Positions 47,467 through 61,195 are shown, numbered from the stretch's first letter. The stretch is 64,000 nt of DNA from Cladorhizidae sp. MBARI D1340-BT2 (GCA_028752905.1 JAQNBH010000002.1:38534277-38598276), one strand, 5' to 3'. Numbers and translations: made by a program. The notes: generated by a model not told the origin, from the letters alone.

Positions 47467-48688
47467 CACTTTCCCCAAGGGGCAGTGAAAATTATGACAG
47501 GCTGGGGAAAATCCAACCTCTTGTCAGCCATTTTCAACACAATTTTTCATCAATAAAGTCCGAACTGCGAGATTGCAATCGATGAGGCTATGATCAACTT
47601 TCAAGGTCATTCATCACTGAAGCAATACATGCCATTGAAACCCATCAAAAGAGGAATCAAGGTGTGGGTTCGGGATGATAGCCGAAACGGTTTTTTCACA
47701 CAGTTAGAGATTTACACGGGGGAAAAGAAAGGTGCAGTTGAACACCACTTGGGGGCAAGAGTGGTCAAGGAACTGAGGACCTACAGGGCAAGTGGCACAT
47801 GCACGTGTACTTTGACAGCTTTTTTTACCTCGCATAGTCTGTTGGTTGATTTGGAGAGGAGAGGGAGTTATGGATGTGGGACAGCCAGGAAAGACAGGCG
47901 TGGTTTACCCGAGGAGCTGGAGAAAGGCAAATTCAAGAAAAGGTAAAATGTGCACTAGATTAACACAAGTTAGTGTTATGCCACAAACATTTTGGGGTTG
48001 TATATCAGTTCATGCATGTTATTTACCACAACTATGAGATACTCATTATATGAACTTCTAAACATTTTTAGGGGCCAGTCACTAACCACGCAATGTGGAA
48101 AAGTGTGTGCAAATGCATGGCAGGACCAAAAAATCTGAAAGTCATGATTATGTACACCAACAGCGACCCCAAGAGCGTCACCTCAGTCATTCGGCATACA
48201 AACAATGGCAGCAGAGAGGAAATAAGCTGCCCCTTAGCTATCCAGTCCTACAATAAATACATGGGAGGAGGGGATCAGATCAGAGGATATTATAGGTGCA
48301 GGGTGAAAACCTACAAAGACATATTTAACTTTCTGATCGATGTGGCCATAACAAACGCCTTCATTCTACCCAAAGATGGTCAGGAAGCGGAAGTGAACTT
48401 ACGATCAAGAAGTTCAGGATTCAGTTAGCCAAGGAGATAATTGGAAGTTATTGTAGCCGACGCAGAGCTGGGTGTGGCTCCATTATCAAGAGTCTTCCTT
48501 TCCTCCACTTCCCAATAAAGAACCCTGTAACCTCTGGGAAGCGCAGTCGAGGACGTTGCACTTACTGCTACCAGCAACAAAAGAGATCGGACAGCCAGTG
48601 GTACTGAGAGGATTGTGGCATATGGCTATGCCACACTGGAATTGCGAGCACCGACTGCTACCTATTGTGGCACAAAAACAAATTATAG
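47467..48688 (+). pseudogene. P2 piggyBac transposase relic, unit E
   Basis: Same layout as unit A. A unique 7-bp loss in GAACTAACTGAGG (now GAACTGAGG plus context) shifts the frame after VVKEL. Exon 2 is open from LKVMIMYTNSDP to the shared frameshift after NAFIL; the shared TGA after SQWY is present. Confidence 0.86.
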
Positions 48689-49120
48689 TCATGTTATTGG
48701 AATATAACCTTCTCTCTCCATATGTACCAATGTACTACATTGTATTCATATAAAATGATATTTTTTGGCGCGTAATCAAATACAGCACGTTGCCATTCAT
48801 CAACCACTTTAGTTATTGCAATTTGGTTTCACTCGAATCACAACTGTTAGCTTTGACAAGCTACAAACCAATTTACAGCTTTTGATTTTTTAAAATTAGT
48901 TGTGGGTGTCTGCCAAATGGAGGAGGGTCCTGCCTTGTATGTTTTTACATGCATCTTCTGACAAAACATGCCTCTAGAGATATTTTATATATCATTGGAA
49001 AGCACATAGAACAAGCAACAATTTGAGCATAAAATTATCCACACAAAACAATTATAAAAAAAGTTATTGGCAGTCAAAAGTCAACAACGTTTTTAGCCAG
49101 TCTTCAGATAGAGCCCCTCC
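48689..49120. repeat. P2 3' flank, unit E
   Basis: Copy of 15,393-15,824, ending at the CCCCTCC that precedes TTAA. In units A to C this TTAA is followed by the 27-bp array; here it is followed by PB3. Confidence 0.75.
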
Positions 49121-51651
49121 TTAACCGATTGCACGCCGTATTCCTAGTACCCGCGGGAAAATTATTCATGAATTAACGAGGTATTTTACTTATTATTTTT
49201 ATATCTTCCGTTCTGCAGGGACTCCACCCATGAAACTTGGGTCATATTCAGCCACATGATAGCTCTACTTCCTGTAAAAAAATCGAGCCTTCCTTACCAA
49301 CTGGGCAGAACTAACCAGCATTATAAAACCTTGTCATCTTCTTGGGGGTGAATATTTTCATATTTTCACACTATTATACACACATTATAATGCCAACACA
49401 AGATGGAGCATCTATTTACAAACCCTCTACCAGCTGCAAAGCCAGTGGGTTGTTTTCCCCATCAAAATGCTAACACATAATAATACAAAAAACAAATTAT
49501 AAGAGAGTGAAAATGCTAACACATACTAGAATAAAACCATAATATAAAACACAATTATGTAAGGGAGTGTCTTGGGTAGAGCTCCGGTCTTGCTGTCACG
49601 GGTAGAGTAGAACTTGCTCAGTCTTGGGTATAGCTTGCTTGGTCTCCGGCATGATATTTCACCATGTTTTTATTCTACACAAACATGAGATACCAGGATA
49701 AGAATAACACTTGAATACTGGAGAGACGAGAGAAGTAGACGAAGGGACAGGGAACGAGAGAAGTAGACGAAGGGGCAGGGAACAAGAGAGAAGTAGACGA
49801 AGGAGCAGGGAACAAGAGAGAAGCACAGAAAGGAGCAGGGGGTGCATAAACATTACTGATATATAGTCCACCAAGGTATGGTATTTACGAAAACAGTCAC
49901 GGCCTGTTGATCCACCACACAAAGGAACCTTACAAAAACAACACTGGGACCTTGCCTCATGCCTGTAACCTTTACTAATGCAAACTACACAGCGCTTCTT
50001 TGCACAGCACTGTGGGAAATGACCTAGTTTTAAATTGAGGCGATCTAGCTGACTATTTGCCTGACTACAACGTTGACCTGCACGCTGCCGAGAAGAGAAA
50101 GAACCAATCAAAGATTTAGCTAGAACAATCCTAGCTTCTAGATAATTACCCTTCCTTACTGATATTGGAGCTCGGACAGAAGAAAACAAAATAAATGAAT
50201 TCAATAAACAAGCTTCTATCAAATTTGTAACCAACAAACCATCAATAGAATTTACATGTACATAACGCATTAGCTCCAAAAACCGAGTCCTAGGCATTAC
50301 TTTACGAACCCAGACAAATCCGAGTGATTAGTGGACCAGTACAATTCTAAGTATGGAAGTGTGGAAACTCCCATTATTATCAACATTCCTACAAAAGCTT
50401 TCATTTCCTCTATATTATTATCTACCCATGGCCTGGAGAGACTAGCCATCCTAGAAACGTAACTGTTCGTCTCTGCTACTAGGAGTTCCCACACTTCAAG
50501 AGTACAAAAAAGGTAAAATGCATCTAAAAATGTACTTGATGCACCAAGCAATGAAGAAGTTGGACCAGCTGTTGCTGTATAGTCCAATTTCAAAGGAGTT
50601 GGCTCCTTTATTTCTCACTTACCTGTGACCTCAGTTAGCCTAGAACCAGTGCCAGATGCTTGGGCAGAACCAGTGCCAGATGCTCGGACAGAACCAGTGC
50701 CAGATGCTCGCACACGCCTATAACCTCTGGCCCGCCTACTACCAGTACCTTTTGGAGGACCACTAGCAACACTTACGACTCCACTACCACTTGAGCTGCT
50801 TCTCCCTTGGCCAGTACTCCCTCGCCCGCCTCTCCCTTGGCCAGTACTCCCTCGCCCGCCTCTCCATCGCACAACTCCAGCACCAGTCGTGTTCCCACGC
50901 CCTGTAGAGACTTCAGGCAAGGCTTCCTCATCCTCCAATGTAACAAAAGGAGTCATAGATACCTCATCTCCACTCTCATCATCTGATGCTGTAGGAAAAG
51001 TAGTGGGGAGGGTGGGAAAAACAAGATATATATAATATATCAAGTTTGTGGTCAACATTTGAAAATTCAAATTCAAATGAAAATCAACAACTCAAACTCC
51101 AACCTACACTCTTAGCTATAACTTTTTTCCTATAACTATCCTGTCTGAATTTGGAATACCAACAGAATAAGCTAGTATTTGGCAATAGTACACTCTCAGT
51201 TGACTATGGTAAACAAAGGCTATGATGCGCTAAGGTTAGAAGAAACTTACAATCGAGAAGTCCATCCGAGCGCGCCTCTTCTCTTAGAGCAACTGGATCC
51301 AGAGTGTATCCTCGGTATGCATAGATGTCTTCACCTTCTTCCCCAAATGAATCTGACCCAGAATCGCCAGAATCGTCGGCTAAAAGTTGAGAAATAACGT
51401 CCTCACAGGAGAGCATCTTTGAGCAGTTTAAAAAAAAAGCTCGACCAACAAAAATGGCGTTCAACCGCAGGATTTTTGGTGCACGATGCATCAACCGGAA
51501 ATAATCATTTTGGTGACGTTCTCTAGTCTACTAGGCATGTGCAGAACCCAACCGGGGCTGTTAGCTCGTAACGGTTCATTTTATATATTTTTGTGTGGCG
51601 AAGGATGTAAGGCCTCGCGCCATATGGCGCTTACGGCGTTTAATCGGTTAA
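49121..51651 (-). mobile_element. piggyBac-type element PB3
   Basis: TTAA at 49,121 and 51,648, with inverted termini CCGATTGCACGCCGTA (left) and CCGATTAAACGCCGTAAGCG (right). The right end carries the same GCGCCATATGGCGC palindrome, and the left end the same CCTAGTACCCGCGG, as PB1. It is therefore a sister family in opposite orientation. It encodes a four-part, internally deleted transposase on the minus strand. Confidence 0.9.
49659..51416 (-). pseudogene. PB3 transposase, internally deleted
   Basis: Exon 1 (51,251-51,416): MLSCEDVISQLLADDSGDSG, EDIYAYRGYTLDPVAL, donor GATT|GTAAGT. Exon 2 (50,623-50,988): acidic start SDDESGDEVSMTPFV, then Gly/Arg/Ser-rich repeats (GRGGRGSTGQGR), donor CACAG|GTAAGT. 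Exon 3 from about 50,574: SSLLGASSTFLDAFYLF, VWELLVAETNSYVSR, IEEMKAFVGMLIIMGVS and PRTRFLELMRYVHVNSIDG. At about 50,237 it jumps to NLIEACLLNSFIL, skipping the whole catalytic core with all three Asp residues. The C-terminus is intact: VLAKSLIGSFSSRQRAG, LDRLNLKLGHFPQCCAKKR, CVVCISKG and CCFCKVPLC, a Cys-rich zinc-binding end. The exons are cleaner than in PB1, so this is a younger, non-autonomous deletion derivative. Confidence 0.9.
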
Positions 51652-54600
51652 GGGGGGGAAGAGGGCTGAAAACACATATTTTTTCAAAAAATATTTTATG
51701 GGCCCAAAAGGGTTCATAATATGTCTGGAGTTTGAATTTCAAGTTTCAGAGCAAGTGAATACTTGCATCAGAAGATATAGCCATTTTTATACAGTGCATT
51801 ATTATTCCATTTCATTTCATTTCACTTCACATTGGAAGAGGTTCTCTCCCAGTCTTACCTGGCTACAATCGGGCGGGCGGCGATGATCGCATACCCAAAA
51901 TACAGTTTTTATATATCAAAATGTTGCCAATTTCACGGAGACCCTTACCAGTCGTTTGCGCAATGAATTGGCCAGGTTGGGGGGTAGTGCGCAACCGCTA
52001 AGACGAGCACGTTTTTTAGGTCAAGGTTCACTTGAAACTTTTATACACTGTTGAGTTATGGGGAAGAGAACAGAGAAGCATTTTAAACAGAAAGGCCAAG
52101 GATTCAAGAAGAGTGACGACAAGAAGAAGAAAGCCCTACAGGCGGCTGTTGTTGAGCCTGTCACAGTAGCCGCGCAAGGCAAGTTTTAATGTTTATCTCC
52201 ATACTAAAAAGTTACTAGCTGTTTCCTTCCTTTGTTAGTGAGTCTCTTGGATCCTGTGGGTGGGGTAGTGCCTTCTGTGAACCTTCACTTACCTTGCAAT
52301 CAATTGCAAATGTCTGAAGAGAGGCCAGTTCCATTGGTGACTATGACAAGTGACTATGACCAGTGACTATGACCAGGAAGAAGTTGGCTCTCATGGATCG
52401 TTCAGCTGCTTCTGTGGCTGTTGCTACTGGATCTACTGGCTCTACCTCTGGACTCGGGTGGTGTTGGAGAACTAGGTAAGGGTAATCGTATAATAAACTT
52501 AGATAAGCTTAGAGAGGTCATAGAAAGGTGTAATAAGTTGGTAACTGAGCTCCCTTGCAACTGAAGCCCGTAGGGCAGGCATGGTTTACTTTTTGTTCAA
52601 ATTGTAGTAACACTCAAGACATCTCAAACCCTGTATCTGTAGAAGCATTCTTTGAACATCCAGTCAGTAAGGTGCTCGCATTGCTGGAATTAGTCATTCT
52701 GGTCTGGAAGACATCACTGCAGTCATGGATATGTTGCCCCCTCTTAGTTCCACTTGTTTAAAAAATATATACTAGGTCAATAGGGAGTGACGCAAATGCA
52801 GTAACAGAGTATTATGTTGGATGCCGTTCATAGGTTACATGATTTTTATAGGGTTAGGCATGAAGACATCATTGATGTTAGTATTACTGTTGACGGCACA
52901 TGGCTTAGACAGGGCCACAAATCAAATTATGGCTTGGTTGCGGTGATGTCTTGGGACACTGGAGAAGTTTTAGATTATTATCTTATGTCTAAGTTCTGTC
53001 AAGCTTGTGCGCGAAGACCTGAAGATGAAACAGTAGCAAGTTACACGGAATGGTTTGAGGGTCACAAGGTAAAAATTGTGAAGCCAATTTTGATGGCTCT
53101 TTGGGTTCTATGGAAGTTGTAGGAACACAAACTTTTTTAGCGTTCAGTGGAGAGACTGAAGCTTAGGTACACACACATTAATTAGTGATGGGTATACAAA
53201 TGCACATAAACGGTTGTTTGAAGTCGAGCCTTACGGTCCTAGTGTCTTTGGGTGGTGCTAGGGGGGTTAGTCGTGTGTCTATAGTTAAAATGCAAACCTA
53301 CTATAGGGGAGCAAAATTTTAGAAATAATGAGGATAACCTAGAGGGGACGATTTGCGATGTGAAAGCGATTTTTTATCACTCTTAGTCAACTATGGAACA
53401 TCCCAACACGAGTATTGTCCTACAGGAGTTTTGAGTTGGTGTAAGTTTAATCCAGCTTGTGCTAAAGGTGAGGTACCACCCGTACCCATAGGCCTATGAT
53501 TCCTCTGGACAAGGCTATGTATGTTAGGAGGTATTTGATAAATTAATGTCTGAGGATCTTTTGTGCAAATGTTTAGGTGGTTATACACAGAACCAAAATG
53601 AGAGTTTAATTCAGTTGTGTGGAGTAGAGCGGGTTAGACAGAACATATGAGTGCAACAAGTGTCAGGCTTGCCGTCGAGAGGCAGCAGAGTTCAATGGAG
53701 GGCGGAGCATTGTATGGTCTGGCATGGGGGACCTGTAACATTTTTATTTTGTTTGTGTCTTTTGCTTTCTATTGTCAAACAGTTTTCAAACAGAGATTAC
53801 TGGAAGATACTTTTGTTTATGTGTATTTTTGTCAAGCTTAGGAATTAGTGGAGGATGACTTTTGTTTGTGTTCTATTTTTTAAGAGATTACTGGAGGGTG
53901 TCGGAAGACATGTGTGGAGGGTGACGATGGATGGATGGACCTGGGCATGGGAGCCCTGCAAATGATGACGTGTTTATGTTTGCTAATTCAATATTAGCAA
54001 AGCAACATAACAAGTCTGATGCGTCTTTAATTTATGTGTATGTATATATATATATTGTTGGTTTTCAGGTTGTAGTTAGGATGTAGGATACTGCTGTTGT
54101 TGAAAAAATAAAGGACTGAAAAGTCAATTGGTTGCTTTCAACATTTTGTTTGTACACACACAATTCTAGTAATGAGGGGATGTATTCTGGTGAAGCAGGG
54201 TGTGTTTCTGGCAGCTGAGATGTGATTACAAACTGCTTGGACTTCAAGGCTCAATATCTCTGAAGTGATTTTTGAAAAACCGTTCAAATGATAACGTCAA
54301 TATTTTTTATCCTTTCATTAAAAATAATATATCATTTGAAAGCAAATTTTATATTCTACAACTTGCGCGAGAGTTTTTGTTTGATAGGATTACTAAAAAA
54401 GACCTATAGATGAAAATGTAAAGTGATGTCATAAAGCTATGTTCAGAAAATGCAACAAAAAAACTTTTTTTCAAAATTTCAAGACGCGCAGTTTGTAGTG
54501 CTCATTATGATTGACTAATAGACTGAATAAGAGCCTCGCAAAGGTCGTTACTGCAACGTGGTTTACTTAACGGCTTACGGTCCGCACCAGAAGAGCCTAT

Positions 54601-54758
54601 AATGAGCTAGGAAATTTTTAACAAAAAAGACCTACCATTAGAAAGCACAGACTGCAAGCTATAATTTGATATATAAATCGGGAAACTAGAGTGAATGCGA
54701 GCCAAGATATGGTACTTTATATGAGACTACGCGATACGCAGCCCTCTTTCCCCCTTAA
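51648..54758 (+). mobile_element. Kolobok-like TTAA element
   Basis: TTAA at 51,648 (shared with PB3) and 54,755, with inverted termini GGGGGGAAGAGGGCTG and GGGGGAAAGAGGGCTG. TTAA duplications with a DGTW-type transposase fit the Kolobok superfamily; the protein region matches what is often annotated as the Mutator-like transposase domain. The stretch 53,850-54,750 has no recognised gene. Confidence 0.75.
52058..53760 (+). pseudogene. Kolobok-like (Mutator-like domain) transposase relic
   Basis: A first exon begins MGKRTEKHFKQKGQGFKKSD and ends near GCAAG, where the donor looks mutated (GC instead of GT). The core frame (52,814 onward) has DIIDVSITVDGTWLRQGHKS, NYGLVAVMSWDTGEVLDYYL and MSKFCQACARRPEDE, with the first catalytic Asp in DGTW. 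Shifted frames then give NFDGSLGSMEVVGTQTF, ISDGYTNAHKRLFEVEPYGP and GGYTQNQNESLNSVVWSR, each a recognisable block of this family. Multiple frameshifts and stops show that it is dead. Confidence 0.78.
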
Positions 54759-55488
54759 GTCGCTCTGTGGCCTAGTGTGTCTATGAGGCTTAGTTCGGCA
54801 AAGGTGTCTCTGTAGACTAGTTCATCATAGGTGTCTCCGTTGTTTAGTTCAGTATAGGTGACTATGTGGCTTAGTTCAGCATAAGTGTCTCGGTGGCTTA
54901 ATTCAGCATTGGTATCTCCGTGTCTTAATTCAGCGAAGGTGTCTCAGTGGCCTAGTTAAATCGTTAATCACAAAAAAATTAAATCGAGCACCATGAGGTG
55001 CATATGTTACAGTTGCATGTATAGAGGTGCATGTATAGAGGTGCATGTATAGAGGTGCATGTATAGAGGTGCATGTATAGAGGTGCATGTATAGAGGTGC
55101 AGGTATAGAGGTGCAGGTATAGAGGTGCATGTATAGAGGTGCATGTATAGAGGTGCATGTATAGAGGTGCATATGTTACAGTTGCAGGTATAGAGGTGCA
55201 TGTATAGAGGTACATGTATAGAGGTGCATGTATAGAGGTGTATGTATAGAGGTGCATGTATAGAGGTATAGTGGTATAGAGGTGCATGTATAGAGGATTA
55301 TGTACCAATGTACTACATTGTATTCATATCAAATGATATGTAATACCTGTGAGAAAGTGGCAAATTCAGGTTGCTTCATAGTTCAGGGGGTTATAGGGTT
55401 TCTATTTCAGCTCCACTGCTCTCTCCTTTTCATGCCCACCCATGGGGGGTGATGGTAGGTTAGCAGGACATTGTATTGGGACTTGATA
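54759..55488. repeat. 27-bp and expanded 14-bp minisatellites, unit E tail and F lead
   Basis: The 27-bp array resumes at GTCGCTCTGTGGCC right after the Kolobok TTAA (54,759-54,955). The 14-bp GTATAGAGGTGCAT array follows at about 55,010-55,292 with about 20 units, against four to six in other units. The remaining 190 bp match the lead of units B and C. Confidence 0.88.
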
Positions 55489-55789
55489 GACAAAGAACCT
55501 ATGGATGCACATAAAAAACTCAGTATCATACCTACAGTAGCTTAGCTAACAGCTATGCGTTCCAAATATAAAAATTATTTATAGCGTACCTTTCTTTCTC
55601 CAGCAGCTTCCAAGGCTCAGGCGAGTGTAGCAGGTCACGCTATCGAAAGTTTCTGAAGAATAAAAGAACTCCGATCTTTAGCTGAACATTCGATTATACT
55701 CTTTGGTACTGGATTTATGGATGTGGGACTGCCAGGAAAGACAAGCATGGTTTCCCTGAGTAGCTGGAGAAAGCAAAATTCAAGAAAAG

Positions 55790-56855
55790 TCAACAACAAT
55801 GACAACAACAACAAAACACTGACGACACAATCAAAACACCACAAAAACAATGACAACAACAACAAAACAATGATGACACAATGACAACACCACAGCAACA
55901 ATGACAACAACAATGACAACAACAAAACACTGACGACACAATGACAACATCACAACAACAATGACAACAACAACAACAAAACAATGACGACACAATGACA
56001 ACACCACAGCAACAATGACAACAACAATGACAACAACAAAACACTGACGACACAATGACAACACCACAACAACAATGAAAACAACAACAAGACAATGACG
56101 ACACAATGACAACACCACAGCAACAATGACAACAACAATGACAACAACAACAAAATACTGACGATACAATGACAACACCACAACAACAATGACAACAACA
56201 ATGAAAACAACAACAAAACAATGACGACACAATGACAACACCACAGCAACAATGACAACAACAATGACAACAACAACAAAACACTGACGACACAATCAAA
56301 ACACCACAAAAACAATGACAACAACAACAAAACAATGATGACACAATGACAACACCACAGCAACAATGACAACAACAAAACACTGACGACACAATGACAA
56401 CACCACAACAACAATGACAACAACAACAAAACAATGACGACACAATGACAACACCACAGCAACAATGACAACAACAATGACAACAACAAAACACTGACGA
56501 CACAATGACAACACCACAACAACAATGAAAACAACAAAACAATGACGACACAATGACAACACCACAGCAACAATGACAACAACAATGACAACAACAACAA
56601 AATACTGACGATACAATGACAACACCACAACAACAATGACAACAACAATGAAAACAACAACAAAACAATGACGACACAATGACAACACCACAGCAACAAT
56701 GACAACAACAATGACAACAACAAAACACTGACGACACAATGACAACACCACAACAACAATGACCACATCAACACAATGACGACACAATGACAACAACACA
56801 ATAATGACAACACAACAATGGCAACACAACAACAATGACAACACCACAACAATGT
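55790..56855. repeat. CAACAATGA satellite, unit F
   Basis: About 1.07 kb with a visible internal duplication: the segments starting near 55,790 and 56,290 carry the same variant order (AATCAAAACACCACAAAAAC), implying a duplicated block of about 0.5 kb. Preceded by the P2 scrap at 55,719. Confidence 0.92.
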
Positions 56856-56892
56856 CCACAGAACTAGCCGCTTGGCTTGGCAGCCCAGAGTG

Positions 56893-57325
<433 letters not shown>

Positions 57326-57337
57326 CTAGGCAACCAC

Positions 57338-58185
57338 ATGACACACCATCACATGTCACATGCAATCACATCTCACACACCATTACATGTCACACACCAT
57401 CACATGTCACACACCATCACATGTCACACACCATCACATGTCACACACCATCACATGTCACACACCATCACATGTCACACGCCATCACATGTCACACACC
57501 ATCACATGTCACACCATCACATGTCACACGCCATCACATGTCACACACCATCACATGTCACACACCATCACATGTCACACGCCATCACATGTCACACTCC
57601 ATCACATGTCACACACCATCACATGTCACACACCATCACATGTCACACACCATCACATGTCACACACCATCACATGTCACACACCATCACATGTCACACA
57701 CCATCACATGTCACACGCCATCACATGTCACACACCATCACATGTCACACACCATCACATGTCAGACACCATCACATGTCACACACCATCACATGTCACA
57801 CACCATCACATGTCACACACCATCACATGTCACACACCATCACCTGTCACACACCATCACATGTCACACACCATCACATGTCACACACCATCACATGTCA
57901 CACACCATCACATGTCACACACCATCACCTGTCACACACCATCACATGTCACATGTCACACACCACATGTCACACACCATCACATGTCACACACCATCAC
58001 ATGTCACACACCATCACATGTCACACACCATCACATGTCACATGCCATCACATGTCACACACTATCATGTGTCACACACCATAACGTGCCACACGCCATA
58101 ACATATCACACACCATCACATGTCACACACCATCACATGTCACACACCATCACATGTCACACACCATCACATGTCACACCAGATC
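57338..58185. repeat. 17-bp minisatellite, unit F
   Basis: About 50 units of ACACACCATCACATGTC, with occasional CTGTC, AGACACC and TCATGTG variants that recur in the other units near the same end of the array. Confidence 0.95.
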
Positions 58186-58261
58186 ATGTCAGTCAGGTGG
58201 TTGTGGGTGGCATGGTGTCAAGAGTGAGCTCTGATGTGTGAAGGTGCTAATGACTGACTAG

Positions 58262-58358
58262 ACATGTCTTCTCCCTGTGTGCTGTATCCTATTCCCATTT
58301 CCCCTCGCCAGCATGGCAAGGATCTCCTCCACATCATTGGGGGTGTGGTAGCTCAGAC
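58262..58358 (-). pseudogene. Kinesin-8-like motor exon a (unit F)
   Basis: Same as the unit C copy: GAGCTCAG acceptor, LSYHTPNDVEEILAMLARGN, broken after NRIQ. Confidence 0.72.
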
Positions 58359-58439
58359 CTGAGCTCATGTGCATGTATATATATATAGTGTGTGAAAGGA
58401 GGGTGCTGCTGGTGTTCTCCCCACTCATGTGCATGTATA

Positions 58440-59196
58440 TATAGTGTGTGTTAAAGAAATAAAGGATAACAGGACTCTATCCAACTAGACCACGGCCAGT
58501 TAGATGGCGCCAATCATTGCACAGATTTCCAAAGCAGTACAATATTGGTGAACATGATAAACATGAAGGGTCGTTTAACATGGGGGTGTGGTCTATGTGG
58601 GCACGATCTTCTTTCCTTTCTTTCTTTAACAGGCCAATCCAATATTTTAAAATAAAAACGTTTTTGGTTTCTTATTTCTTTGTTTTATTTCTGTATGTTC
58701 TAGTTGAGCAGAGGAGGACTACGCCTAGTCAGAGCTTCAGGGGTCTCCAGGGCTTTTAATTCTAACTTGATTATTGCTGTTGAACATTACACTTATCAGC
58801 ACATGCCATGTCTCGTTGCTATTGCTGATTGTACACAATGTAGGATCAGCTACAGCCTCCTTCCTACGTTTATGATTATATTTGAAGCCACATGCTCTAT
58901 GCCTAGCTCTATGTATTTGATTGGTCAGAATGAACAGACAGAGCTGGGCACATAACAATTAGTTAGTCCTGATTGTTCACTTCTGATGTTTGTGTTGCTG
59001 GTGTTTGGAGAATAATAAGACTTCACTAACTCTGGTGGCAGCATATATCTCTGGGATTCTCAGGCAAGATAGCTGGGTGGGCATTGTGAGGTTGAGTTAG
59101 GTCTAAGAGAGTGTGTGGTACTAGAAGAGTCTAACAATATATATTTGTCTTGTTAATAAATGCCTTTTTTTTGTTTCTTACACGTGTAACTGACAG
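58440..59196. repeat. Spacer, unit F
   Basis: Copy of the spacer in units A to C. No gene recognised. Confidence 0.6.
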
Positions 59197-59378
59197 AGGC
59201 TTCTGTTAGTAAGGCTATTGGAGAAGTGGAAGCAGAAGCATATGTCAAGGCTACAGCTAAGAAATACCATCTATCAGTCTCCATTCTCTGCAAACGATGT
59301 CTAGTTGAAAAGGGGGGAGTGGTTTTGGGCAAAAGAGGCGGTACATTTCAATGCCTAATGAAAAAGGTCATTGAATAG
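59197..59378 (+). pseudogene. HTH (psq/CENP-B-like) exon, unit F
   Basis: Intact acceptor and TAG end; SVSILCKRC replaces SVSMLCKRC. Followed by the conserved flank to about 59,670. Confidence 0.55.
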
Positions 59379-59669
59379 CCCAGGGCTTCCTCTGGCCACT
59401 GGTACCAATTTCAATCTTTAGCACTTAGCAATCAGGAGTTATTTAGGCTGAGGTTTTTGACATTCGTGTTTTTGAGGTCACTCCACTTTAGGGTCTAGTA
59501 ACTTGCCCATAGTTATACCTATGAAACATATTTTAGTAGCAAAAGAGAGCACACAGAGAGACCTCTCTTTTGAGCTATATATGAAATCCATACCATGAAG
59601 TTTGCAGAATCTACGGAGCTCTAAAGTTGTAACCATAAGTAAAATAAAAAAATGCAACTGTTTCCCCAC

Positions 59670-59773
59670 AGAGGTGTCTCTGTTGCCTAGTTCAGTATAA
59701 GTGTCTCGGTTGCTTAATTCAGCTTAAGTCGTTCTGTGGCCTAGTACATCATATGTGTCTATGAGGCTTAGTT
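59670..59773. repeat. 27-bp minisatellite with empty PB1 site, unit F
   Basis: Units run uninterrupted through CTCGGTTGCTTAATTCAGC; the TTAA at 59,714-59,717 is the site PB1 occupies in A, B and C. A second pre-insertion allele, independent of unit D. Confidence 0.88.
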
Positions 59774-60920
59774 CACTTTCCCCAAGGGGCAGTGAAAATT
59801 ATGACAGGCTGGGGAAAATACAACCTCTTGTCAGCCATTTTAAACCAAAAATGTCATCAATATACAGGCCGAACTGCGAGATTGCAATCGATGAGGCTAT
59901 GATCAACTTTCAAGGTCATTCATCACTGAAGCAATACATGCCATTGAAACCCATCAAAAGAGGAATCAAGGTGTGGGTTCGGGCTGATAGCCGAAACGGT
60001 TTCTTCACACAGTTAGAGATTTACACGGAGAAAAGAAAGGTGCAGTTGAACACCACTTGGGGGCAAGAGTGGTCAAGGAACTAACTGAGGACCTACAGGG
60101 CAAGTGGCACGTGCACGTGTACTTTGACAGCTTTTTTACCTCGCATAGTCTGTTGGTTGATTTGGAGAGGAGAACGAGTTATGGATGTGGGACAGCCAGG
60201 AAATAGAGGCGTGGTTTACCCGAGGAGCTGGAGAAAGGCAAATTCAAGAAAAGGTAAAATGTGCACTAGATTAACACAAGTTAGTGTTATGCCACAAACA
60301 TTTTGGGGTTGTATATCAGTTCATGCATGTTATTTACCACAACTATGAGATAATCATTATATGTACTTCTAAACATTTTTAGGGGCCAGTCACTAACCAC
60401 GCAATGTGCAAAAGTGTGTGCAAATACATGGCAGGAACGAAAAATCGTCATGATTATGTACACCAACTGCGACCCCAAGAGCGTCACCTAAGTCATTCGG
60501 CATACAAACAATGGCAGCAGAGAGGAAATAAGCTGCCCCTTCGCTATACAGTCCTACAATAAATACATGGGAGGAGGGGATCAGATCAGAGGATATTATA
60601 GGTGCAGGGTGAAAAGCAGAAAGTCCTACAAATACATATTTAACTTTCTGATCGATGTGGCCATAACAAACGCCTTCATTCTACACAAAGGATGTTCAGG
60701 AAGCGGAAGTGAACTTACGATCAAGAAGTTCAGGATTCAGTTAGCCAAGCAGATAATTGGAAGTTATTGTAGCCGACGCTGAGCTGGGTGCGGCTCCATT
60801 ATCAAGATTCTTCCTTTCCTCCACTTCCCAATAAAGAACCCTGTAAGCTCTGGGAAGCGCAGTCGAGGATGTTGCACTTACTGCTACCAGCAACAAAAGA
60901 GATCGGACAGCCGGTATTGG
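59774..60920 (+). pseudogene. P2 piggyBac transposase relic, unit F (divergent lineage)
   Basis: It is the only later copy in which SPRGSENYDRLGKIQPLVSH runs in frame into NCEIAIDEAMINFQGHSSLK. It matches the first P2 copy (3,679) at the TATACAGGCC signature. A base loss in ACACGGAGAAAAG shifts the frame after the first Asp. Exon 2 reads WQERKIVMIMYTN without the frameshift seen in A-E, but Glu replaces the Asp expected in WQD.K. YMGGGDQIRGYY is contracted as elsewhere. It ends early at GACAGCCGG, fused to the kinesin block lead. Confidence 0.86.
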
Positions 60921-61195
60921 GAGGAGACAAAGAACCTATGGATGCACGTACAAAATTCAGTATCATACCTAGAGTTCAACATAGCTAAGCAGCAGCTATG
61001 CGTTCGAAATATAAAAATTATTTATAGCTTACCTTTCTTTGTCCATTGCAAGCGCGTGGGGTCATCTTCTGTTCAGGAGCTTCCAAGGCTCAGCCAAGTA
61101 TAGCTGGACACGCCATAGAAAGTTTCTGAAGAATCACAGAACTCCTCTTTAGCTGAACGCTCGATTATACTCTTTGGTCCTCGAAATTTGCTATC
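60921..61195. repeat. Kinesin block lead, fragment of a further unit
   Basis: GACAAAGAACCTATGGATGC through TTTCTGAAGAATCACAGAAC matches the start of units A, B, C and F with many substitutions, closest to A in having AGCGCGTGG. It stops where the satellite would begin. No exon is recognisable. Confidence 0.75.
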
